Positions 7,607-12,996 of a DNA stretch of 12,996 nucleotides are shown one piece after another. The first letter of the stretch is position 1, and each line of letters opens with the position of its first letter. The notes under the pieces were generated by a model. The model saw only the letters and a program-made list of their open reading frames with translations. It ran no database searches and was not told the DNA's origin. Made by a program: the position numbers and the translations under genes. Origin of the DNA: an uncultured Rickettsiales bacterium (GTDB lineage: Bacteria; Pseudomonadota; Alphaproteobacteria; Rickettsiales; UBA1997); contig CAKVBE010000016.1 of assembly GCA_934725005.1 (NCBI GenBank), forward strand, positions 1-12,996, read 5' to 3'.

Positions 7607-9109
7607 TTAAAAATTTCTCTTTGCTGAAGGAGTATTATCATACTCTATTCTCTCTCTTTTTCTTAAATCATTAAATTCTTCTTCGGCTAAGAATAAATTT
7701 TGTAACTGTTTTTCCCTTGATTTACAATCTTTTTTGGATTGTAACTTCAATTTGCTACCATTGAGTTTTCGACTATAATCAACTTGACCGTATTGGTCAC
7801 AACAATAATTACAATTTATTTTTCCATCATAGCATATTTGTTGATTATAATTTTCTTGTTGATATTGTTGACATTGTTGTTGATAAATTTGGTATGGATC
7901 ATAAGTTACAGTTTGATAGTAGTTAGGTTGGTATCCACACTGATTAAACATTGATTGTATTTGATAAAGTCCATGTTGATCACAATAATAGTAATGATCA
8001 CAACATGCTTGTTGTTTATAATCTAATTGTTGATTTACCTGCTCTGGTTGAATTTGTGACTGTTTTTCTGCATTATCAGTTTTTAAAATTTGCTTTATTT
8101 TTTTCTTATAAATACTAGAAGGAACTTTTGAAGATGTCATAATGGATATTGTTTTAAGTTCAAATTGTTTATTTGTATCTATTAGCAACTTAATTAGACT
8201 TTTACATTGTGAGCACAATATAGCTTCTACAAATCTTTCATATCCATTTGCATCTCTTTGTAACATACTTAAAATATTTTCTATAGCATTTATGAAAATA
8301 CCTTTTTTATGAACAACTATTCCGTTTTTATCAATTCCGGATAAACTCTCGATCAAAGGTATACACTGTGAATACAATATTTTTTTAACAATAACGATGT
8401 CATTATTAATTAGGCGTGCATTTATCATTCTTAAAAAATTCGAATCTTTTTCTATCAATTCTACAATGAGATCATAGTATCTTGAATTTAATATTTTTTC
8501 AACCATATTCATATCGTTGTTGTTTAAGCATGTATCTACTATATTTAAGAAATTTGAATCTTCATTTATTAACTTACTAATTAGATTAAAGCAGCGTGAA
8601 CTTAATATTTTTTTAGCTATATTTATGTTATTATTATTTAAATATGCATTTAATATATTCAAGAAATTTGAATCTCCATCTATCAACTTGGTAATAAGAC
8701 TGGTATAGCGCGAGCTTATTATTTTATTAGCCATGTCCATATCATTGTTATTTAAACATACATTTATTATACCTAAAAAACTTGAATCCTTTTCTTCTAT
8801 TAGCTCATTAACAAAATCTAAACAACGTGAACTTAATATTTTTTTAGTTAACTTTACAATTTCTTTAGCTGGTACTTCATTTTTATCTAATGATCTTTTA
8901 GCTTCGTTTAATACTTCATTTATAAGTCTTGAATAAATATTCTTTTCTTTGCCTTTTAGTTTATTTTTTAGACCTATTACACCAAATATTTCTGATTTTC
9001 TATCAGCTTTGATCATCTCTTCTTTATTTTTCTCCAAAACTTCTTCAATATTGGTAATTTCAATTATCTTTATTTCACTTTTGTTCAAAAATGAATTTTC
9101 TTTTTCCAT
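7607..9109 (-). CDS. Paralog D: 38-residue repeat protein with Q/Y-rich tail, unknown family
   Basis: 500 residues, the shortest; not recognised. ATG at 9109 follows AGGTAAATT. It has a single cap (about 37-90, KNIYSRLINEVLNEAKRSLD) and lacks the first half-module seen in A-C. Four regular repeats follow at residues 91-129, 130-167, 168-205 and 206-243, consensus IL-S-S-R-C/Y-x3-LI-x-L-I-x4-SNFL-x-I-x3-LNNND-x5-K-K, then a long-type repeat (244-296, with LSGIDKNG) and a partial one (297-320, ILCSQCKSLIKLL). Residues about 345-445 are rich in Gln, Tyr and Cys (for example DPYQIYQQQCQQYQQENY). The tail has LQNLFLAEEEFNDLRKRER and ends NTPSAKRNF. The predicted fold is an alpha-helical solenoid. 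It is the most upstream gene of the array and diverges from rpsP. Confidence 0.87.
   Translation of the reverse strand: MEKENSFLNKSEIKIIEITNIEEVLEKNKEEMIKADRKSEIFGVIGLKNKLKGKEKNIYSRLINEVLNEAKRSLDKNEVPAKEIVKLTKKILSSRCLDFVNELIEEKDSSFLGIINVCLNNNDMDMANKIISSRYTSLITKLIDGDSNFLNILNAYLNNNNINIAKKILSSRCFNLISKLINEDSNFLNIVDTCLNNNDMNMVEKILNSRYYDLIVELIEKDSNFLRMINARLINNDIVIVKKILYSQCIPLIESLSGIDKNGIVVHKKGIFINAIENILSMLQRDANGYERFVEAILCSQCKSLIKLLIDTNKQFELKTISIMTSSKVPSSIYKKKIKQILKTDNAEKQSQIQPEQVNQQLDYKQQACCDHYYYCDQHGLYQIQSMFNQCGYQPNYYQTVTYDPYQIYQQQCQQYQQENYNQQICYDGKINCNYCCDQYGQVDYSRKLNGSKLKLQSKKDCKSREKQLQNLFLAEEEFNDLRKRERIEYDNTPSAKRNF
8381..8839 (-). repeat. Four tandem repeats of about 114 bp (38 codons) in paralog D
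   Basis: Each unit encodes the sequence type ILSSRC..LI.KLI..DSNFL.I...LNNN... The first unit has 39 codons and the next three have 38. The DNA copies are similar but not identical, so the array is old enough to have drifted or is under selection for variation. Confidence 0.88.
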
Positions 9110-9112
9110 AAT

Positions 9113-9179
9113 TTACCTAAATTCAGCTATTAAATGTTAGTACATTGATAATTATAAAATAAATTTGTTATTTTGTAAA
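9113..9179 (-). promoter_or_regulatory. Promoter and RBS of paralog D
   Basis: On the minus strand: TTTACA (9174-9179), 17 nt, TATAAT (9151-9156), then AGGTAA before the ATG at 9109. Both boxes and the spacing are kept although the flanking spacer sequence has diverged from the B and C copies, which suggests selection on the promoter. Confidence 0.78.
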
Positions 9180-9304
9180 GTTTTTTATAAAAGTATTTTG
9201 TTACCATAATCTATAAAAGTTAACAAAACAATTTTGAATTTGTTTGTGAGTTTTATATTGAATTTTTAAATAAATAGTCATACCATTGCGATGTTTATTC
9301 CTTA

Positions 9305-9332
9305 TTTACCCTCTATGTATTTAAGTTATAAA
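9305..9332 (+). promoter_or_regulatory. Possible rpsP promoter
   Basis: TTTACC (9305-9310), 16 nt, TATAAA (9327-9332), which would put the start of transcription only about 10 nt before the rpsP ATG. The -35 box is imperfect and the region is so AT-rich that chance matches are likely. Confidence 0.35.
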
Positions 9333-9348
9333 TTAATTTTTGATTAAA

Positions 9349-9666
9349 ATGAGTGTAAAAATTAGATTAGCAAGATTTGGAAGAAAGGGTGTTCCTTTTT
9401 ATCATGTTGTAGCAGTTGATTCTAGAAAGAGAAGAGACAGTGGTTTTATTGAACAATTAGGCTACTTTAATCCACTTTTGGAAAAAGGTAATGAAAAGAG
9501 AATGTCTTTAAATTTTGATAGAATTAAGTATTGGTTGGGTGTAGGTGCAAAACCTAGTGACAGAGTTGCTTTGTTATTAATTGAAGCAAAATTTGAAGGT
9601 GCCGAGAAATACAAGCCTGTATTTACACCAAAAACTAAAGAAGAAACTCATGAAGAAACCAAATAA
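9349..9666 (+). CDS. rpsP: 30S ribosomal protein S16
   Basis: 105 residues. It starts [14 protein letters not shown] and continues [17 protein letters not shown], the conserved S16 N-terminus that binds 16S rRNA in the 30S body during early assembly. [10 protein letters not shown] and the later [16 protein letters not shown] are further family hallmarks, and the usual acidic/lysine-rich variable tail ends the protein. A TTG nine bases upstream would add MIK, but the ATG at 9349 gives the standard family start. No clear Shine-Dalgarno is visible. The usual partners rimM, trmD and rplS are not next to it. It is divergent from the paralog array. Confidence 0.97.
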   Translation: MSVKIRLARFGRKGVPFYHVVAVDSRKRRDSGFIEQLGYFNPLLEKGNEKRMSLNFDRIKYWLGVGAKPSDRVALLLIEAKFEGAEKYKPVFTPKTKEETHEETK

Positions 9667-10165
9667 TAATATGTGGTTGGTTCTTACCAACCGCATTGTT
9701 TTATTTTTTATTATATCATTTCTAAACGTATCGTTTTCATCAAACTTTTACAAAGAGAATAAATACATGTCGTCGAAGTATGATGAAGTAAATGTTAGAA
9801 GTGGTCCCGGAAAGAGTTTTAAGATAATATATAGATATAAAGTTAAAGGTTTACCACTCATAGTTCTCGGAAAGTATGATAACTGGTACAAAGTAAAAGA
9901 TTTGAAAAACAATATAGGTTGGGTTAGCGATCATTTACTTTCAAAAACTCGAACTGTAATAACTTTAAATGAAAATAATTTTATTTTTAAAGACAAGAAA
10001 ATTGCAAAGTCTTACCCATTATTTAAAGCTGATAAGAATGTTACATTGAAACTTATTAAATGCAGTAAGGATGTATGTAAAGTTAACATTAAAAAAAAGA
10101 ATGGTTGGATACGTAAATCAGACATTTGGGGTTGGGATGAAACACTATTAGGAAATATTTTGTAA
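9650..10165 (+). CDS. Exported protein with two bacterial SH3 (SH3b/DUF1058-type) domains
   Basis: 171 residues from the ATG at 9650, chosen because it gives a Lys-Lys n-region before the hydrophobic stretch (VLFFIISFL, about 17-25) and has GAAGAA upstream; a second ATG at 9671 would give 164 residues. The gene then overlaps rpsP by 17 bp. The first SH3b domain (about 44-98) carries [20 protein letters not shown] and DNWYKVKD...GWVSDHLL, the classical signature. The second (about 109-162) is weaker, ending [13 protein letters not shown]. Such proteins in alphaproteobacteria are exported to the periplasm and are thought to bind peptidoglycan or other envelope ligands. An intrinsic-terminator-like hairpin sits within the first codons (9672-9709), so expression from the rpsP transcript would need read-through. 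Confidence 0.82.
   Translation: MKKPNNNMWLVLTNRIVLFFIISFLNVSFSSNFYKENKYMSSKYDEVNVRSGPGKSFKIIYRYKVKGLPLIVLGKYDNWYKVKDLKNNIGWVSDHLLSKTRTVITLNENNFIFKDKKIAKSYPLFKADKNVTLKLIKCSKDVCKVNIKKKNGWIRKSDIWGWDETLLGNIL
9672..9709 (+). terminator. Intrinsic terminator of rpsP, lying inside the next gene's signal peptide codons
   Basis: Arms 9672-9681 and 9686-9695 pair over 10 positions (one G-T wobble) with a TCTT loop, followed by TTGTTTTATTTTTT. It starts six bases after the rpsP stop, the standard place for a terminator, yet the same bases encode the start of the SH3 protein. Confidence 0.72.
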
Positions 10166-10182
10166 GTTAGACATAAACCATA

Positions 10183-10210
10183 TTGATTTTTTTACATAAT
10201 TGTTTATAAT
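10183..10210 (+). promoter_or_regulatory. Promoter of the DUF2610 gene and probably ftsQ
   Basis: TTGATT (10183-10188), 16 nt, TATAAT (10205-10210). Transcription would begin near 10217, giving a leader of about 37 nt before the ATG at 10254. It argues against the longer reading frame from 10200, whose start would lie within the promoter. Confidence 0.6.
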
Positions 10211-10253
10211 TAAAACCAGTTATGAACTGTTTGTAGTGTTATTTATAGGCTTT

Positions 10254-10565
10254 ATGGTAAAAAGATTTGACATCCCTTGTAACTTTAACGGAAAAATGAT
10301 TCCTGTTACACTCTATATAGGTGATCCAAAATCAGAAAATCATCCATTACATTTTCAGAGCAATTGGTTAGCTACTGTGAAAGGTGGTCAGATCCCACAA
10401 GATGTTATGGACTCGATTGCTAAAATTAGAGATTTAGCAGAAAAAAATAGTGTATCATTTGAGGATTTATGCTATTTTGCTGTAAAAAAAGCAAATGGGA
10501 CATTGACAAATAGTGAAAATAATGAGAACTTTGAGAGATTGCTTTTAGGTGACAACAGTGATTGA
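10254..10565 (+). CDS. DUF2610 family protein (Rickettsiales)
   Basis: 103 residues starting MVKRFDIPCNFNGKMIPVTL, followed by YIGDPKSENHPLHFQSNWL and a helical half with SIAKIRDLAEKNSVSFEDLC. This matches my recollection of the DUF2610 family, found in Rickettsiales such as Wolbachia and Ehrlichia; the function is unknown. The protein is small, soluble and has no signal peptide. The frame is open upstream to 10200 with a hydrophobic extension, but that segment lies over a promoter and is not part of the family, so I take 10254. The ftsQ gene begins 21 bp after the stop, so the two are probably co-transcribed. Confidence 0.82.
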   Translation: MVKRFDIPCNFNGKMIPVTLYIGDPKSENHPLHFQSNWLATVKGGQIPQDVMDSIAKIRDLAEKNSVSFEDLCYFAVKKANGTLTNSENNENFERLLLGDNSD

Positions 10566-10586
10566 TTTATTTTTATTATTTGAATA

Positions 10587-11390
10587 ATGAGAAATTCTGT
10601 TTTAATAAAGTACAGGTTTAGGTTTTTTTTAAAAGTATTCTTGCGCGTATTCTATGTAATAGTGGCAATAGTCTCTTGTTGCACATTATATTATTGTTTC
10701 TTTAAAACTAACAGTTTTTTATACAAAAAAAGGCAAGAATTTCTATACTTGGTGAAAATATCATTTAATAGTTTTAATTACGATATATGTAGTCAATTTT
10801 ATATTGATGGTGTTTTATATTCTAATTATTTCGATATTCAAAATAGTGTCAACAAGTATTGTACAAATTTTGACTATACCATAAATGACTTAAAAAATGA
10901 CATACTAAAAGATCCGTGGGTAAAAAGCGTCAATATATACAAAAAGTATCCAAATAGATTAGAAATAAAGCTTGTTGAATATAATCCGTTTGCTATCTGG
11001 GTTAACAATATCGGTGATTATAAATTAATAGATGAATATGGTGATGTTATTAGTGTTCCAACAAAAGAAGTAAAAGGATTTAAAAATCTATTTATCATAA
11101 TTGGAGATGATATAAAACCAGAAGTGTATAATGTATTTAACTTGCTTTCGATTTATAATAATGTATCAAACAATGTTGTAAAAATAATAAGAATAGGCAA
11201 TAGAAGATGGAATTTAATTTTTAAAAACGGCATGGTTGCCAAACTACCAGAAGAAGATGAAAACTATTTTAAGGTATGGAAAGAACTAGATAATATTGTG
11301 CTAACTAGCAACAATGATGATAATCTACAAGTGATAGATCTAAGAATAAGAAACAAGGCATATCTGAAATATAAGCACGAAAAAAAATAA
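10587..11390 (+). CDS. ftsQ: Cell division protein FtsQ
   Basis: 267 residues. FtsQ is a bitopic inner-membrane protein that links FtsB/FtsL and the septal synthase complex to the divisome. Seen: a basic cytoplasmic N-terminus (KYRFRFFLKVFLR), one membrane segment at about 18-39, a periplasmic POTRA domain at about 71-139 ending in the typical DPWVKSVNIYKKYPNRLEIK and EYNPFAIW, and the FtsQ beta domain with LIDEYGDVI (150 region), NRRWNLIFKNGMVAKLPE (205-221) and the late DLRIRNKAYLK strand. Length fits the family. In many alphaproteobacteria ftsQ lies beside murB, ddl and ftsA; none of them is here, so the division cluster is dispersed. The region around 60-70 has two unusual Cys residues. 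Confidence 0.9.
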   Translation: MRNSVLIKYRFRFFLKVFLRVFYVIVAIVSCCTLYYCFFKTNSFLYKKRQEFLYLVKISFNSFNYDICSQFYIDGVLYSNYFDIQNSVNKYCTNFDYTINDLKNDILKDPWVKSVNIYKKYPNRLEIKLVEYNPFAIWVNNIGDYKLIDEYGDVISVPTKEVKGFKNLFIIIGDDIKPEVYNVFNLLSIYNNVSNNVVKIIRIGNRRWNLIFKNGMVAKLPEEDENYFKVWKELDNIVLTSNNDDNLQVIDLRIRNKAYLKYKHEKK

Positions 11391-11436
11391 CACCGCAATT
11401 GATATGTTTATATCTTATATACTCACTTGCGGTGTT
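11389..11436. repeat. Long inverted repeat right after ftsQ
   Basis: AACACCGCAA (11389-11398) and TTGCGGTGTT (11427-11436) form a perfect 10-bp stem; GATAT/ATATC can form a small inner stem in the loop. It begins at the ftsQ stop codon. The plus strand is followed by AAAACAAC, not a T-run; the minus strand has TTATTTTTTTT directly after the stem. It probably ends or stabilises the ftsQ mRNA, though in sequence it looks more like a minus-strand terminator. Confidence 0.6.
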
Positions 11437-11696
11437 AAAACAACAACTATATGGAAAAGTATATACAAATAAGATAAATCCATACCATTACAACCAATCC
11501 TTATGCACGATTGTATTTGCGAGAAACTAAAAAGTCAAATAAAATTTGAATCGTATTAGAATAAAAAATTTTTAAAAAATTTATAACAGTTAAAATTATA
11601 TTTGGTAAATTCAGTAAAACAAAATATATTATTTATATTGTATTTTTTAAAAAAAATAATACTATTGGATCAATTAGATTTAAAAAATATTTTGAT
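11437..11696. other. Intergenic region upstream of clpP
   Basis: Very AT-rich with long A and T runs. No reading frame with family features and no RNA gene is visible. It presumably holds the clpP promoter at its right end. Confidence 0.5.
11638..11665 (+). promoter_or_regulatory. Possible clpP promoter
   Basis: TTGTAT (11638-11643), 16 nt, TACTAT (11660-11665), about 30 nt before the ATG. Plausible but weak against this AT-rich background; no heat-shock-type consensus is evident. Confidence 0.3.
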
Positions 11697-12305
11697 ATGA
11701 TTAATCAGATTAGAGATGATTTGGTTCCCATGGTTATAGAGCAGACTCCACGAGGAGAAAGATCATTTGATATTTTTTCAAGGTTACTTAAAGAAAGAAT
11801 TATATTTCTGAATGGTGAAGTTAACGATACTATGTCGTCGTTAGTTGTTGCACAATTGCTTTTTCTTGAATCAGAAGATCCTGAAAAAGATATATACATG
11901 TATATAAATTCCCCGGGTGGAGTTGTTACATCTGGATTAGCAATTTATGATACAATGCAATACATAAAACCAAAAGTGTCAACTATTTGTATGGGTCAAG
12001 CATGTTCTATGGGCTCATTGTTGCTAACCGCTGGCGCAAATGGACTAAGATATGCTTTACCAAATTCCAGAATAATGATTCATCAGCCATCTGGTGGTTG
12101 TCAAGGTCAAGCGACCGATATAGAAATTCACACAAAAGAAATTCTCGAAACAAAAAGAAAATTAAATAATATATATGTAAAACATACCGGCCAAAAACTT
12201 AAGGATGTAGAAAGAAATATGGAGAGAGATAATTTCATGTCACCAGAAAAGGCATTAGAATTCGGTATAATAGATAAAATTATTACTAATCGTAGTGAGA
12301 TTTAA
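11697..12305 (+). CDS. clpP: ATP-dependent Clp protease proteolytic subunit ClpP
   Basis: 202 residues, family length. ClpP forms the double-heptamer serine protease chamber fed by ClpX or ClpA. The catalytic triad is intact: Ser104 in GQACSMGS, His129 in MIHQPSGG, Asp178 in MERDNFM, with the same 25- and 49-residue spacings as E. coli ClpP. The oxyanion-loop INSPGG (70-75) and the handle-helix region [13 protein letters not shown] are present. The start [22 protein letters not shown] aligns with Rickettsiales ClpP with a short N-terminal extension; no clear Shine-Dalgarno is seen. clpX, often next to clpP, is not downstream here: a terminator and noncoding DNA follow. Confidence 0.97.
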   Translation: MINQIRDDLVPMVIEQTPRGERSFDIFSRLLKERIIFLNGEVNDTMSSLVVAQLLFLESEDPEKDIYMYINSPGGVVTSGLAIYDTMQYIKPKVSTICMGQACSMGSLLLTAGANGLRYALPNSRIMIHQPSGGCQGQATDIEIHTKEILETKRKLNNIYVKHTGQKLKDVERNMERDNFMSPEKALEFGIIDKIITNRSEI

Positions 12306-12312
12306 TTAAAAC

Positions 12313-12344
12313 AAAGGTGTTAATTCTATAAGATTAACACTTTT
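12313..12344 (+). terminator. Intrinsic terminator of clpP
   Basis: GTGTTAAT (12317-12324) pairs perfectly with ATTAACAC (12333-12340) around TCTATAAG; the stem is extended by a G-T pair and A-T pairs into the TTTT at 12341-12344. It begins 8 nt after the stop codon. Confidence 0.8.
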
Positions 12345-12539
12345 AATGATCAGAATAATAACAATGTAAGATTGTGTTTCCATTTCTTAAAGTTTTACAA
12401 TACTGTTGTGATAAAATTTTGAATAATAAATGGCTTATTAACTATTACTTAAATAATTTCAAAAAAAGTGGTTGTTATTTATTTTTTAATATTTACTAAG
12501 TAACTATGACATCGTTTTACCAAAAATTATTGTTAAAAT

Positions 12540-12790
12540 CCTTCCTCACTTTGCGAGGAAGGCATAGATTGTGGTCGAATAGACCTGTTTAGCCAGTAGT
12601 TAAATTGGAGATTCAAACTATAGTCTGATATTTCCAAAAACAACTGGAGAGACATTATTGAACGACGGTTAAGCATTTGAAAATAATAAAAAGCGTACGT
12701 TAATCTGAACTTGATTCAAAATCAAGTCCGTCTCGCAAGATGCAGGGTCTACGAATTCAGTACATTGCATAAGTAGCAAAAACTGAAAGA
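12540..12790 (+). ncRNA. Candidate structured RNA 1, family not recognised
   Basis: G+C rises from about 18% in the preceding 120 nt to about 38% over 12541-12780 (90 of 240 by my count), in a genome where unstructured noncoding DNA is AT-rich. Hairpins: CCTTCCTC/GAGGAAGG (12540-12547 with 12555-12562, 8 bp), GGTC/GACC near 12573-12585, TTGGA/TCCAA enclosing an inner ACT/AGT helix (about 12605-12636), and ACTTGAT/ATCAAGT (12709-12727). A T7 run at 12791-12797 lies just past the end and could terminate a plus-strand RNA. No match to RNase P, tmRNA, SRP or 6S signatures that I can see. The strand is a guess from the T-run. Confidence 0.4.
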
Positions 12791-12814
12791 TTTTTTTATA
12801 ATCATTACTCTTTT

Positions 12815-12917
12815 AATCCTTTCCCTCCTTGAGGGAAAGTGCCACATATGGGCGATAAGGTGCTTGAAAGTTGTTTAAACTTCTTCGCGAGGTGTTGAGT
12901 CTCCGAACTCAACACCT
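12815..12917 (+). ncRNA. Candidate structured RNA 2, family not recognised
   Basis: The G+C content is 47 of 100 for 12821-12920. It opens with a 9-bp hairpin CTTTCCCTC/GAGGGAAAG (12819-12839, CTT loop) and closes with an 11-bp perfect hairpin AGGTGTTGAGT/ACTCAACACCT (12890-12917, loop CTCCGA). Between them lies GCCACATATGGGCGATAAGG, which has a faint likeness to the GGGAAAGUGCCACA stretch of bacterial RNase P RNA, but the other conserved RNase P blocks are not seen. The opening resembles that of candidate 1 (TTAA, then a CCTT-CCTC type arm). Strand and ends are uncertain. Confidence 0.4.
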
Positions 12918-12996
12918 AGTATTTACAAATATCGATTATTATATAACATAATATAAATTAAGTTCTGTAAACAGTCGGTACGGGATTCGGAGATCC

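Larger units (their letters stand above)
12345..12996. other. Long region without a protein gene
   Basis: No frame here has a plausible product. The first 190 nt are plain AT-rich sequence (12421-12540 has 22 G/C in 120 by my count). From about 12540 the composition changes abruptly and hairpins appear; see the two ncRNA candidates. The last 80 nt return to AT-rich sequence and then end with a G+C-richer stretch cut by the window edge. Confidence 0.6.

Noticed and set aside
8381..8839. Tandem 114-bp units considered as a CRISPR array or minisatellite
   Set aside because: The units are contiguous, in frame, imperfect and coding; there are no spacers between identical repeats.
993..9109. Repeats considered as ankyrin, TPR or PPR repeats, common in Rickettsiales effectors
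   Set aside because: The period is 38 and 53 residues, not 33-35, and the ankyrin G-TPLH signature and the TPR W-LG-A-P pattern are absent.
10200..10253. N-terminal hydrophobic extension of the DUF2610 protein as a signal peptide
   Set aside because: The segment overlaps a TTGATT-N16-TATAAT promoter, and the family starts at about MVKRFDIPC; the extension is most likely untranslated.
12705..12730. Hairpin CTTGA/TCAAG with a 7-nt loop TTCAAAA, which looks exactly like a tRNA-Leu(CAA) anticodon arm
   Set aside because: No acceptor stem, no D-arm with GG, and no T-arm with TTCRANY at the right distances on either side; a full cloverleaf cannot be drawn.
12960..12996. GGGATTCGGAGATCC at the window end looked like a T-arm of a tRNA or tmRNA
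   Set aside because: The loop TTCGGAG departs from TTCRANY at two positions, the 3' side is cut off by the window, and no tmRNA tag sequence or acceptor half is visible nearby.

Overview
The window looks like part of the strongly A+T-rich chromosome of an obligate intracellular alphaproteobacterium of the order Rickettsiales. The best evidence is the right half: an S16 ribosomal protein, an SH3-domain exported protein, a DUF2610 protein (a small family I know only from Rickettsiales), FtsQ and a Rickettsiales-like ClpP. The family within the order (Anaplasmataceae-like or a relative) cannot be fixed from the sequence alone.

Layout. (1) 2-790, plus strand: the 3' part of a gene whose visible 263 codons hold a clan CE (Ulp1/deubiquitinase-like) cysteine protease core with the order His, Asp, Gln, Cys and a basic C-terminus. 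A strong intrinsic terminator follows. (2) 993-9109, minus strand: four tandem paralogous genes (called A, B, C, D here from left to right; transcription runs D to A). I do not recognise this family. Each protein has a soluble, highly charged N-terminus, a helical-repeat body made of about 38-residue and about 53-residue units, a Gln/Tyr/Asn-rich low-complexity segment, and an almost invariant C-terminus ending in NTPSAKR(N/Y)F. Each gene has its own near-consensus sigma-70 promoter with a 17-nt spacer and its own AGGTGA-type ribosome binding site, all within a conserved spacer that was duplicated along with the gene. (3) 9349-11390, plus strand: housekeeping genes rpsP, an SH3b protein, a DUF2610 gene and ftsQ. 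(4) 11697-12305: clpP with an intact catalytic triad, followed by a terminator. (5) 12306-12996: no credible gene, but two sharply G+C-enriched, hairpin-rich segments that look like structured RNA.

The left nine kilobases read as an accessory effector-type island: a host-ubiquitin/SUMO-protease-like gene beside a recently amplified, mosaic family of repeat proteins with prion-like tails and a shared candidate secretion signal. It abuts ordinary conserved genes. The effector role is inference. The paralogy, repeat architecture, conserved promoters and conserved tails are seen directly.
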